NCBI GenBank assembly: GCA_016926505.1
Contig: JAFGOM010000082.1
Location: forward strand, 1 to 39,285
Source of the DNA: Methanospirillaceae archaeon
Lineage (GTDB): Archaea > Halobacteriota > Methanomicrobia > Methanomicrobiales > Methanospirillaceae
Length of the DNA: 39,285 nucleotides
Reading direction: 5' to 3'
Each line of letters starts with the position of its first letter. Within the stretch, counting starts at the first letter, position 1. The notes beneath the pieces are model-generated. The model saw only the letters and a list, made by a program, of their open reading frames with translations, ran no database searches and was not told the origin of the DNA. Of this stretch, positions 1 through 8,035 are shown piece by piece. A program made the position numbers and the translations under genes.

Positions 1-86
1 AATTTCACCGGACACACTGTTCAACAGTAACGGAAAGGGTGCTTAGGATCAAACGGACAGGGTGTTCAATTTTAGCGGAATATACA
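1..86. mobile_element. Probable IS21-family element end (partial)
   Basis: Two imperfect direct repeats of 27 nt lie at 9-35 and 54-80, 45 bp apart and identical at 20 of 27 positions. Both contain CGGACA, TGTTCAA and CGGAA at the same spacing. The outer one reads TGTTCAATTTTAGCGGAA and is followed by TATACA. Multiple terminal repeats of this GTGTTCA...GCGGAATA type are what I recall from the ends of IS21-family elements, whose termini carry several transposase-binding repeats. The element tip would be near 86. No istA or istB sequence is inside the window, so the body would lie to the left or the end is an orphan remnant. Confidence 0.5.
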
Positions 87-473
87 TGCAACAGCCTCTT
101 ATGCAATAATGATATACATTCAGACTCATGCTGAATAGCCGGGTGAATAATTTCTATCGGAACAGCACAAAAAGTTATGTTCTTTTAGCCATCGGATCCG
201 AAAAAAATATTCAAGAAAATCTCTGGCAACAACGAAAAATTGTGAAACAACCGAATATTTTATAAGAGACAATTACCGTGTTACATTAAAAATGGGAAAA
301 TTCAACTCATTATAAAATAACGACATTTGTCGTCATTTCTGATTATAACATATCTGCTTTTGAATCGTACTGAAGAATATTTTCTGAAAAATCATACTCA
401 GAAACAACGATGAAAAACGGAATACTGTATCAATCTCTGAAAATTTGTCATAAAAATATTAACGAAAAACAGA
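87..473. other. AT-rich non-coding spacer
   Basis: About 390 nt between the putative IS end and tRNA-Arg. I find no open reading frame with a plausible start and family signature on either strand. It contains many short A and T runs and one small hairpin (ACGAC-ATTT-GTCGT near 328-341). Nothing else is recognised. Confidence 0.6.
465..469 (-). terminator. Oligo-T terminator of tRNA-Arg
   Basis: Five T residues on the minus strand, 4 nt after the mature 3' end of the tRNA. A short U-tract directly after the gene is the usual archaeal termination signal. Confidence 0.5.
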
Positions 474-545
474 CGCCCCGACCGGGACTTGAACCCGGGT
501 CAAAAGCTCCGCAGGCTTCTAGGATATCCACTACCCTATCGGGAC
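474..545 (-). tRNA. tRNA-Arg (anticodon GCG)
   Basis: Read on the minus strand the 72 nt fold into a cloverleaf. The acceptor GTCCCGA pairs with TCGGGGC. The T-arm CCGGG-TTCAAGT-CCCGG is perfect. The anticodon stem GAAGC/GCTTT encloses loop CTGCGGA, giving anticodon GCG for CGC/CGU arginine codons. The D-arm is weaker, with a G10-U25 wobble and a 13-22 mismatch if A26 is kept. No intron is present. CCA is not encoded, because TCT follows the discriminator G. Confidence 0.95.
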
Positions 546-581
546 AAAAGGAATAAGGTGCTTTTATATGTTGAATCTGAT

Positions 582-597
582 GGCATAAATATATGCC
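582..597 (-). promoter_or_regulatory. Palindromic TATA-like element upstream of tRNA-Arg
   Basis: The sequence GGCATA-AATA-TATGCC is a perfect inverted repeat whose centre reads as a TATA box (ATATTTAT on the minus strand). It is centred about 45 nt upstream of the mature tRNA 5' end, compatible with a start site about 18 nt before the tRNA. A second TATA-like stretch, CATATAAAAG on the minus strand, lies at 561-570. Which of the two is used cannot be decided here. Confidence 0.4.
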
Positions 598-624
598 CAT
601 AACAGAATATCATCGGGTTGGATA

Positions 625-1422
625 TTACATTTCACGTTTCGTCATCAGGTGGAGCACCATGACCATCCCGATCATCTCGTTGGCAGAATCACGAACAGAT
701 GTTGCCTTCACGGTCACGTGACGAAAAGACCCGTCCTTCATCTTCACGGCAATGTTCTGCTTAATTCCGATCACAAGACTCTCCCGTACTACATCATTAA
801 ACGCATCAGGATACATCTCATTTGACCGGGTATCATAAAAGGTCAGGTAATAATTAATCGAGCGGGTGATTGCATCGTTCCGCTCGATATTGAGAATATG
901 CTCGGCATAAGGATTTAAAAAAAGTATCCTGCCACGATCATCAAGGATAAAATAGGCATCAAGCTCAGATAACATTGCCTGTGTAAGTTTCTGAACCTTT
1001 GTGTGGCTGAAATTTCGTGCTTTCTTGAGAAGCAGATCGTTTCGTATCGCGATATCGATATTTGAGTAGAGATCCTTTGCGGTAAAGGGTTTGATGATAA
1101 AGCTCGAGGCCTCAACCATCGAAGCCCGGGAGAGTGTCTTATCATCATCGGTAGCAGACACAAAGATAACCGGAACCTTGAAAAGAGCAGTGATAAATTT
1201 CGTTGCTGTTATTCCATCGATGCGATCTTTCAGACTGATATCCATGAGAACAACATCAGGGATATGCTCGGCGCAGGCATAGATTGCATCTTCTCCGGAA
1301 GATACCTTCCGGGTCACATGGTACTCATGCTGCAGCAAAAAACGCTCGATAAGAGTGGCGATAATCTCATCATCCTCGACAATGAGCACCTCCTTTACCA
1401 CCGTCCCGGCATTATAATCCAT
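625..1422 (-). CDS. Response regulator with receiver and PAS domains
   Basis: 265 residues. Residues 10-125 form a CheY-like receiver domain: acidic cluster E16-D17-D18, phospho-acceptor D61 in VVLMDISL, S89 in FVSATD and K111 in KPF. Residues about 148-260 resemble a PAS sensor domain (YFILDDRGRILFLN...). There is no histidine kinase or DNA-binding domain, so output would go through a partner or the PAS module, as in many methanogen two-component proteins. The start is supported by GGGAGG 6 nt upstream of the ATG. No cognate kinase is in the window. The signal sensed is unknown. Confidence 0.9.
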   Translation of the reverse strand: MDYNAGTVVKEVLIVEDDEIIATLIERFLLQHEYHVTRKVSSGEDAIYACAEHIPDVVLMDISLKDRIDGITATKFITALFKVPVIFVSATDDDKTLSRASMVEASSFIIKPFTAKDLYSNIDIAIRNDLLLKKARNFSHTKVQKLTQAMLSELDAYFILDDRGRILFLNPYAEHILNIERNDAITRSINYYLTFYDTRSNEMYPDAFNDVVRESLVIGIKQNIAVKMKDGSFRHVTVKATSVRDSANEMIGMVMVLHLMTKREM

Positions 1423-1531
1423 GACTGCCTCCCTGTTTACCAGAATCCATATTTACCCGATATGATAGTATTCAAAAATCTCCAATGACCAGAGGATACA
1501 AAAGACGGATTTTTGATATGATTCCCGGACA

Positions 1532-2230
1532 TTACTTGTATTCCTTCTTTGTATAGGAATGTTTTTCAGAAACACCCCCCCTTGCCACGATGTACAGCCA
1601 TTCGTAGATAGATTTGAGCGTCCCGAACTGCTGGTACCGCCGCATGGAAAAGCCGACCTTTAGGTGATTATCAAACCGGATCTTTCCATAATGACGCATC
1701 CGCCGTGCTATCTCGAGATCATCACCCGCATCCACCGTCTGGTATAGACCAGCCTTGATAACAACATCGCGTACAAACGCGGTGTTACAGCCAAGCGTAA
1801 AGTAGATGGTTCGTGTCACATACCCTGTCCGGGCAAACGTATTTGCAAGGAAAAGAGAGAGGGAGTTTTTTATTCCACCCTCGATAGGATACACAGGACC
1901 ATATGCCAGAACAACATCAGGATCTGCAAAGATCCTGTCCAGTGTCTCAAGCCAGTCGGAGGGAAGGAGGGTATCGGCATCGGTAGTGGCAACAATATCG
2001 CCCCTGGCCCTCCTAATTCCGTCATTGCGTGCCCCACCGACCCGGGGACTCTCCTGGATAAAGACCAGATCCGCATACCGCTCTGCTATCTGGCGGGTAT
2101 TATCTTTTGAACCGCCATCAACAACGATAATTTCGTAGGAATCCCGTGGAAAGGTCTGGTTTGCCAGGGACACGAGGCAGGACTCGATATTCTCTTCTTC
2201 GTTAAATGAGGGTATCACAATAGAGATCAT
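1532..2230 (-). CDS. Family 2 glycosyltransferase (GT-A fold)
   Basis: 232 residues. It begins with the classic GT2 N-terminus (ISIVIPSFNEEENI), followed by VVDGGSKDNT. The metal-binding DxD motif is D84-A-D86 in TTDADTLL, and a GDDLE acidic motif at 169-173 could supply the catalytic base. No obvious membrane segment is present, so it is probably peripheral at the cytoplasmic face. Its start overlaps the stop of the upstream GT4 gene by 4 nt (ATGA), implying translational coupling. It probably transfers a sugar from a nucleotide sugar to a lipid or glycan acceptor; neither donor nor acceptor can be read from the sequence. Confidence 0.88.
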   Translation of the reverse strand: MISIVIPSFNEEENIESCLVSLANQTFPRDSYEIIVVDGGSKDNTRQIAERYADLVFIQESPRVGGARNDGIRRARGDIVATTDADTLLPSDWLETLDRIFADPDVVLAYGPVYPIEGGIKNSLSLFLANTFARTGYVTRTIYFTLGCNTAFVRDVVIKAGLYQTVDAGDDLEIARRMRHYGKIRFDNHLKVGFSMRRYQQFGTLKSIYEWLYIVARGGVSEKHSYTKKEYK

Positions 2231-3204
2231 GAATTCACCAGTACAGAATAGAGATCAACATGGCGCTGTGCGATCAATCCCATATCAAAGGGAGAGGTAC
2301 TCTCCCGTGCATCGTTTGCAGCGATCCGCAGGTGCGTCTCATCATGTATCAGATCCGTTGCATCCTCTACCGTATCAAAGAATGAGATCCGGGAACCGAA
2401 GATCTCCTGGAATTCAGGGATGTTTCGTGCAAGTACCGGGACGCCTGACGAGAGCGCTTCTAAGATAACGAGACCAAAGGTCTCGGCGTACGAAGGCATA
2501 AAAAAGAGATCTGCTGCACAGTACGGGGCACGGATATCAGATACAAACCCGGTAAAGAGAATGTTATCATGTTTTTTCTCCTTTAACTTCCGAATCCTGT
2601 CATAATGCTTCGAGAGCGGCCCGTAGGGAAACCCCCCGACCCAGACGAACCGGGTATGGGGATTCTCTTCCGCAAGAGCAAAGAGATCATATATCCCCTT
2701 CCTTGGGGACTGCTGCGCAACGGTAAGAACCATCTTCTCATCCTCACCGATACCATACGTCTCCCGAAACAAGGCTCCTTTTTCAGGGTTCGGGGCAAAA
2801 TAATCCCTGTCAACACCGTTTGGTATGTAGGTTACCGGCATATCAGGAACCATCTCTGCCACTTCACGCATGCTGGTCTCTGATATCGCAACAACATGAT
2901 CAAAACGGGAGTATATCCTTGGGTACAGGTGATTAATGCTCGTGGAACATGCAATATTTCCATTGTTAATTCTCGGGGTTGAGTGAGCGGTCAGGATATG
3001 GATACCGGGATCGAACCGTTCATGGGCAAGGGCAAAAGGTCCGAAGGTATGGTAATGTGAGATATCAGATGCAAAATCACGAAATTTCCAGCCGGGATCG
3101 ATATCAGGGTACGAGAAAAGATGCCGGTATAAGGAACGGGCAGCAGTAGCACACCCGATATACTTAAAAAAAAGCATATCCTCGACGATAAAATTGATTC
3201 GCAT
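2227..3204 (-). CDS. Family 4 glycosyltransferase (GT-B fold)
   Basis: 325 residues. The C-terminal half has the GT4 nucleotide-sugar site: PNGVDRDYF, then VAQQSPRKGI, FTGFVSD, and the EX7E motif in ETFGLVILEALSSGVP. The N-terminal domain is compact, so the protein is somewhat short for GT4 (usually 350-400). It overlaps the upstream flavoprotein gene by 1 nt (TAATG) and the downstream GT2 gene by 4 nt. The three genes therefore form one translationally coupled unit, probably making a glycolipid or surface glycan. Donor and acceptor are unknown. Confidence 0.88.
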   Translation of the reverse strand: MRINFIVEDMLFFKYIGCATAARSLYRHLFSYPDIDPGWKFRDFASDISHYHTFGPFALAHERFDPGIHILTAHSTPRINNGNIACSTSINHLYPRIYSRFDHVVAISETSMREVAEMVPDMPVTYIPNGVDRDYFAPNPEKGALFRETYGIGEDEKMVLTVAQQSPRKGIYDLFALAEENPHTRFVWVGGFPYGPLSKHYDRIRKLKEKKHDNILFTGFVSDIRAPYCAADLFFMPSYAETFGLVILEALSSGVPVLARNIPEFQEIFGSRISFFDTVEDATDLIHDETHLRIAANDARESTSPFDMGLIAQRHVDLYSVLVNS

Positions 3205-4511
3205 TATCTTCCTTTTACATAATCAAGGACAGATCGGATGACACCGTCCATATTCAGGTACTCAAACTGCGAAAACCTGCCGACAAGTGAGATCCCGTAC
3301 GCATCAAAGTAGTCCCGGATCGTGGCGATTGTTCTCTCATACCCGCTGTCATACACAACGTACGCAAACCTGCTTCTCGCAGCCGTTGTATACCGTACAT
3401 CCTCTGCTTTTAAGATATTCATCTCTTCGAGAGAGGCGATAATACCGGTTGTCAGATCTGCATCACGGGTCAGATCGATCGCATCACCGGCATTGTACGT
3501 AATCTCGGCAAGAACTGAACTGTGACCCGGGGGAGAGACAAACGAAGAGTATCCTGAAGGAAACGAGATACGGTTCGCCGGTGTCAGGTTCTTCTCAGGA
3601 AGATACATCCACGAGACAGGGGGAACGTCTCCCGTAATCCCGATGCCGATACAGCAGATGGAGTTGTAAACCAGCGATTGTATCGCATCAGTTATCTCCC
3701 GGGGAATATCAGGAATGCATGGGGCAAGAATCGGGAGAGGAATCGTACTGATGCAGTGGTCAGCAGTAACCGTCCTGGTACCATCCGATACCGTCCAGGT
3801 ATTTCCCGTTCTTTTGACGGATCTGACAATAAATTCTGTCATTATCCTGTCTTTTACCGGATCCGCAATCGCATCAATGAGTGAAGCAATACCACCCCGT
3901 GCAGGATAGGAAAAGACCGCCTGGTGTGCATACCCGGTTGTCTCTATACCGATTGCAGACCTGATGATATCCTCAACAGGGGGTTTCGGGACCCTGCCGT
4001 CCACCCAGTGCAGTGACATTTTATCGAGGGGATAGTTCCAGATCTTTTCGTTATAGGGAACCATGTAGGTCTCTGCGATCCCCTTCCCGAAGGTATAATA
4101 GATCCAGTCCAAGAACGTCTTTGGGGGCGGCAGATCACCTCTTTCCAACGCAATCAGGTTTAAGATATACTCATGCAGGCAGAAGAACCGATCATCAGGG
4201 GGAAGATCAGACAGGCCGTTCTCAAACGGGTACTTCACGTACCTGCCCTGGTAAAAGATTTTGGTATTGCGTTCCCGCTGCTCCCGGTTTTGTTCTATCA
4301 TCTGGTTCATGAACGCGAGAACCTCATGATCCCGGGAAAAAATAATGTGGGAACCCCCGATATCAAAGGTAAAACCCTTTTCTTCCCGGGATCTGCAGAG
4401 TCCTCCGATGGTCTCCTCACCCTCGAGGACGACGACATCCTCACCTTTTTCCACCAGAAGCCGGGCAAGAGTAACCCCTGCCAGTCCGCCACCCAGAATA
4501 ACCGTCTTCAC
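3204..4511 (-). CDS. UDP-galactopyranose-mutase-like / protoporphyrinogen-oxidase-like FAD protein
   Basis: 435 residues. The N-terminus is a Rossmann dinucleotide fold for FAD (VILGGGLAGVTLARLL, then VVVLEGEETIGGLCRS). It continues with FDIGGSHIIFS, YPFENGLSDLP and PYNEKIWNYPLDKMS, features of the UDP-galactopyranose mutase / amine-oxidase superfamily found in polysaccharide clusters. The C-terminus carries a second FAD-contact region (ISLVGRFSQFEYLNMDG). It is the first gene of a coupled unit with two glycosyltransferases, which favours sugar-nucleotide or glycan chemistry over heme synthesis. True mutase activity (UDP-Galp to UDP-Galf) is an inference; the protein diverges from classical Glf. 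Confidence 0.75.
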   Translation of the reverse strand: MKTVILGGGLAGVTLARLLVEKGEDVVVLEGEETIGGLCRSREEKGFTFDIGGSHIIFSRDHEVLAFMNQMIEQNREQRERNTKIFYQGRYVKYPFENGLSDLPPDDRFFCLHEYILNLIALERGDLPPPKTFLDWIYYTFGKGIAETYMVPYNEKIWNYPLDKMSLHWVDGRVPKPPVEDIIRSAIGIETTGYAHQAVFSYPARGGIASLIDAIADPVKDRIMTEFIVRSVKRTGNTWTVSDGTRTVTADHCISTIPLPILAPCIPDIPREITDAIQSLVYNSICCIGIGITGDVPPVSWMYLPEKNLTPANRISFPSGYSSFVSPPGHSSVLAEITYNAGDAIDLTRDADLTTGIIASLEEMNILKAEDVRYTTAARSRFAYVVYDSGYERTIATIRDYFDAYGISLVGRFSQFEYLNMDGVIRSVLDYVKGR

Positions 4512-4534
4512 TTCACTATAATGGGTGGTGGCAT

Positions 4535-4543
4535 GATATATGA
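4535..4543 (-). promoter_or_regulatory. TATA box of the glycan operon
   Basis: The minus strand reads TCATATATC, centred about 28 nt upstream of the flavoprotein ATG at 4511. This predicts a transcript with almost no leader. It sits just downstream of the symporter gene's oligo-T tract, so the two transcription units are separated. Confidence 0.5.
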
Positions 4544-4549
4544 TTGACT

Positions 4550-4555
4550 AAAAAA
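4550..4555 (-). terminator. Oligo-T terminator of the symporter gene
   Basis: Six T residues on the minus strand begin 3 nt after the symporter stop codon. They precede the TATA box of the next unit. Confidence 0.5.
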
Positions 4556-4558
4556 GGG

Positions 4559-6064
4559 TTACTTCGGGGTCCTGACATAGGGCCCGGTAAGGGTCGCATC
4601 AAGCACTTCTTCTGATACCGGCCGGGTAAGAAGACTTACGACAATCATCGCAATGATTGCAACGATAAAGGAGTACATGCTCCAGTGCATCGGTAACGGT
4701 TCGACATACTTGGTATAGTACCCAAAGATACCGGCAAAGGCAAGACCACAGAACATCGCGGCAATTGCACCTTCTTTTGTTGCACGGCGCCAGTACAGAC
4801 CGGCAAGAAGCGGCACGGCAAACGCAGAGAGCATGACACCAATCCCCATCCAGATAAGAAAGGCAAGGATCTCGGGAGGGTTGATGACGAGGATGATGGT
4901 AATAATAGCCGATACGAGCACGGCAACCTGGCTGACCCTGAGCACCTCGCGGTCAGATGCTCCCGGTTTGAGGATATTTTTGTAGATATCCCACGAGAAC
5001 ATGGAACCGATAGTAAGCATGAGCCGATCGGTGGTAGACATCACTGCGGCAAGAACGATGACACCAAAAATAGCCCAGATAAAGATATTCGGCATTGCAG
5101 ACTCAACACCGGCAAGAAAGATGTAATCCTGTGCATTGGCAGCATCAGGAAGAGTCACCAGTCCTTTCGCAACAAGCGGGATGCCGGCAAACCCGGTGTA
5201 CTTCAGAAGAACCATGATCACGAGGTAGATAAGGAACCCGACAACCGGTGCCCACTTGAAGTACCTGATATCCTTGACAACGATCATGTTGTTTATCACA
5301 TGCGGGGCACAGGCGAGACCAATGGTCAGCAAAAAGAAGAAAGAGACGAGATAGATCGGAGTAAATACCGGCCCGCTCTCCATCCACGGACTCACCATAT
5401 GCGGCCCGACAGCATTCATCGCCTCGTTGATGACGGTAAATCCACCTGCAGCATTGATTACAATCGGCGCCATAATGAGCACACCGATAACTATCATCAG
5501 TGACTGAACCAGTGTCGTGACCGAGATTGCCCACAGACCGCCGATGACGGTATACACGGTGACCACAAACCCGCCGATGAGGAGGGCCTGCCAGTACGGC
5601 ATCCCGAACAGCCACACGAGCACGATACTAATCGCGGTTAACTGACCAGCAAGATAGATGACAGAGACGACAATTCCTGCCAGTGCACTTAAAAACGGAA
5701 GTGCCCGGGGGCTCTGGAACCGCTTTGCCAGGTAATCCTGCACGGTCATGTAATTCTCTCTCTTTGCTACCTTGTAGAGTTTCACCCCGAAAAAGATGAT
5801 ACAAAACCCGATACAAAGCGGAACAAATACCTGTTCCCAGATGGTAGGCCAGCCCATCCGGTAACCCAGTCCGGGAACTCCGAGAAGAGACATCCCGCTG
5901 CATACCGACCCGAACATCAGCAGGGTAAACATCCAGAATCCAAGCGATCTCCCTGCAATGAGATAGTCCGCGGTCGTTGATATCCGTCTTGACGCCCAGA
6001 CTCCGACTCCTATCATCGCAAGACAGTAGATAACTACAACAACGACAGATATCAGGTCAGTCAT
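4559..6064 (-). CDS. Sodium:solute symporter (SSS family)
   Basis: 501 residues, about 12-13 hydrophobic segments along the whole length. The N-terminus (IGVGVWASRRISTTADYLIAGR followed by GFWMFTLLMFGSVCSGMS) and the later AVMSTTDRLMLTIGSMFSWDIY are hallmark regions of the SSS/PutP family, which couples Na+ entry to uptake of amino acids, pantothenate, acetate or similar solutes. The substrate cannot be deduced. GAGGAGG lies upstream of the start. The gene overlaps the preceding 37-codon gene by 8 nt (ATGACTGA), so the pair is coupled. Confidence 0.92.
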   Translation of the reverse strand: MTDLISVVVVVIYCLAMIGVGVWASRRISTTADYLIAGRSLGFWMFTLLMFGSVCSGMSLLGVPGLGYRMGWPTIWEQVFVPLCIGFCIIFFGVKLYKVAKRENYMTVQDYLAKRFQSPRALPFLSALAGIVVSVIYLAGQLTAISIVLVWLFGMPYWQALLIGGFVVTVYTVIGGLWAISVTTLVQSLMIVIGVLIMAPIVINAAGGFTVINEAMNAVGPHMVSPWMESGPVFTPIYLVSFFFLLTIGLACAPHVINNMIVVKDIRYFKWAPVVGFLIYLVIMVLLKYTGFAGIPLVAKGLVTLPDAANAQDYIFLAGVESAMPNIFIWAIFGVIVLAAVMSTTDRLMLTIGSMFSWDIYKNILKPGASDREVLRVSQVAVLVSAIITIILVINPPEILAFLIWMGIGVMLSAFAVPLLAGLYWRRATKEGAIAAMFCGLAFAGIFGYYTKYVEPLPMHWSMYSFIVAIIAMIVVSLLTRPVSEEVLDATLTGPYVRTPK

Positions 6065-6170
6065 CCATTACCTCCTCGAACATAAAAGCCCAGATAAGCA
6101 GGCAGATAGTGGAGATGATAATCGCTCCACCCACAGTAATAACCGTTATTTCAGGTAGTCCAGCTATCAT
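6057..6170 (-). CDS. Small single-helix symporter accessory protein
   Basis: 37 codons from ATG at 6170 to TGA at 6057. It begins MIAGLPEITVITVGG, continues with one hydrophobic helix (about residues 14-31) and ends in the acidic tail FEEVMDD. Its last 8 nt overlap the start of the SSS symporter, and the symporter's ribosome-binding site (GAGGAGG) lies inside its 3' end. This matches the small accessory proteins encoded directly before some archaeal SSS symporters and, by analogy, MetS before MetP in the NSS family. A role as membrane-embedded partner of the transporter is inferred. No strong Shine-Dalgarno sequence precedes it. Confidence 0.7.
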   Translation of the reverse strand: MIAGLPEITVITVGGAIIISTICLLIWAFMFEEVMDD

Positions 6171-6445
6171 TCATGCTACTATCTGTCATGACACAATATA
6201 ACACATTCGAGTTGTATCTCATGTCAGACACTATTCTACCGTACCGGGGGTGGAGGCATTCTGCCGGAATGTAATCTTTTATCCAATAGAGGTAATGATT
6301 CATTGAGAGAAACGGGAACATAATTGAGAATAATCCTGACGAGAATACAAATGGATTGAGAAATACCCATGCAAGATGTATCGGCAGGAAATTCATCAGG
6401 CTATAGGAAAAAAAGAAGAGAGTCCTTTCACGATCGGATCCCGGA

Positions 6446-7051
6446 TCACACATCCCCGATGACCGGACTTTTTAACACATTTCGTAATGACTCGGCAAGT
6501 AAGCGGTTGCAATCATGGGATAGGGGATCACCATGACCCGGATAAATCACGCTGATATCATTGGCGCATATCCGCTGGTAGGCATGAATAAACGGTCTTT
6601 CAAAAGTATTAGAGGTATTCCAGAAATAGAGAGCATTGTCCCCTGAAAACAGTATTTTCTCCTCCCTGCAGTATAAACAGATGGAGTTACACGTATGTCC
6701 GGGAAGATGAATAACCTCTGCACTCCTGTCACCGATGAGAACCGATTCCCCGTCCACCACAAGATGGTTTATTCCTTCCCGATTATCTGAGAATGCACAG
6801 ATTCTGGGATGATACATATCAATAATGGCTGGCAGCAGTGAGACGTGATCAAAATGCAGATGGGTCAGGATGACCTGGTCAACCGAAACAGAATTGGTAT
6901 TCAGTATATCAACAAGAAGAGGAAGAATCCCGGGATCGCGGCCCACATCAATAAGAGTGGTCATTGCATTGGTATTTCCCGTATCATCCATGATGAGATA
7001 CACATTCGATGTGTAGGTAATACTCTTCTTTGTAAGGTTTAGGATGCGCAT
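6446..7051 (-). CDS. Metallo-beta-lactamase-fold hydrolase
   Basis: 201 residues. The complete dinuclear metal site is visible: H64-x-H66-x-D68-H69 in THLHFDH, H119 in LPGHT, D138 in FSGDNAL and H173 in YPGHGDP. This resembles the glyoxalase II / MBL-fold hydrolase branch. There is no flavodiiron or beta-CASP domain. The substrate may be a thioester or other hydrolysable metabolite and cannot be predicted. The gene stands alone; the nearest upstream gene is 235 nt away, and that gap shows nothing recognisable apart from AT-rich stretches. Confidence 0.85.
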   Translation of the reverse strand: MRILNLTKKSITYTSNVYLIMDDTGNTNAMTTLIDVGRDPGILPLLVDILNTNSVSVDQVILTHLHFDHVSLLPAIIDMYHPRICAFSDNREGINHLVVDGESVLIGDRSAEVIHLPGHTCNSICLYCREEKILFSGDNALYFWNTSNTFERPFIHAYQRICANDISVIYPGHGDPLSHDCNRLLAESLRNVLKSPVIGDV

Positions 7052-7286
7052 CTCTTTCTACAACCGTCCTTTGTGTTCTTTACCAGGACCATCATTCTCC
7101 TTAACATACATGATTTACCGCTATCTTTACTTTTATGTCCTGTCGTTCTCCTTTCATAAACCAATAATAATGGGGATTTTCATGGCGACAGTTCCTCATT
7201 GATGCATTCATACCCTGATATCTGCTCCTTCTTGTATTCTGTCACCGGGTACTGGTCAATAATGAATAGTATTCCGAATGACACCC

Positions 7287-7934
7287 TTATATCTTCTGAT
7301 ATAACTGCGCATTTGATACAACCCGGGTAAACATGGTGTTCATATCGTCGGGTATCTTCTGTGTATGTTCATGCAGTAAAAACCCGCCATAATCCAGGGA
7401 TTCATAAAACATCTCCCATACCCTGCTTCGCATCTCATTATTAAAATGAAGCATCACGTTTTTGCAGATGATACAATGAACATTGCTCCGAATCGGCTGA
7501 AGCGAGAGGATATCATGGGTATGAAACTCAACAATTCTCATAATATCAGGAGATATCCTGCAGTATCGGGGGTCTTCGGGATCACCAAAAAAGTACTTCT
7601 CACGGATATGTCCGGGAATCCGAACCAGAAAATCAAGAGGATACCTCCCCGACCGGATGACAGGGCCAAAGGTGCCATCAGTATCGATATCAGATGCAAT
7701 AAGCCTGATACGTGAGAACAGATCCGGATCCAGCCGTTCCCGAAGGAGTATCGCGAGAGAATACGGCTCCTGGCCCATGGCACAACCGGCACTCCAGAAA
7801 GTAACATGAGAGAGTCCATTAATATAAGGGATCAACTTCTCAATTGCCAGAACCATCGGATATTCATCGCGAAAGAAGAAACTAAATGCCATATTCTGAA
7901 AGATTAATGCATGATACCGGATCTGGTCCGGCAC
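7287..7934 (-). CDS. CheR-type methyltransferase lacking the N-terminal domain
   Basis: 215 residues, shorter than CheR (about 270-290). The catalytic SAM-dependent domain is present: FFRD near residue 20, the SAM loop WSAGCAMGQEPYSLA, ASDID, SGRYP, and IICKNVMLHF, equivalent to the CRNVLIYF motif. The family methylates glutamates of chemoreceptors. The usual helical N-terminal domain is missing. The frame starts at GTG (7932-7934), and an in-frame TGA at 7947-7949 blocks extension. An internal ATG at 7892 would cut close to FFRD. No cheA, cheB or receptor gene is nearby. It may be an orphan methylase or a decayed cheR. Confidence 0.8.
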   Translation of the reverse strand: MPDQIRYHALIFQNMAFSFFFRDEYPMVLAIEKLIPYINGLSHVTFWSAGCAMGQEPYSLAILLRERLDPDLFSRIRLIASDIDTDGTFGPVIRSGRYPLDFLVRIPGHIREKYFFGDPEDPRYCRISPDIMRIVEFHTHDILSLQPIRSNVHCIICKNVMLHFNNEMRSRVWEMFYESLDYGGFLLHEHTQKIPDDMNTMFTRVVSNAQLYQKI

Positions 7935-8035
7935 CGGTAGTAATAATCACCATGTACTCTGGTATCGTATAAGAGTATGGTACAGGAAAAGAGATCTGCT
8001 TTTTTCCCGGAGATATGACCGGGCAGAATCAAGAT

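Noticed and set aside
6151-6453. 100-codon minus-strand ORF after the MBL-fold gene, overlapping it by 8 nt, hydrophobic and Phe-rich
   Set aside because: No family resemblance, irregular composition, and its 3' end overlaps the better supported 37-residue symporter partner. It could still be real; conservation in relatives would decide.
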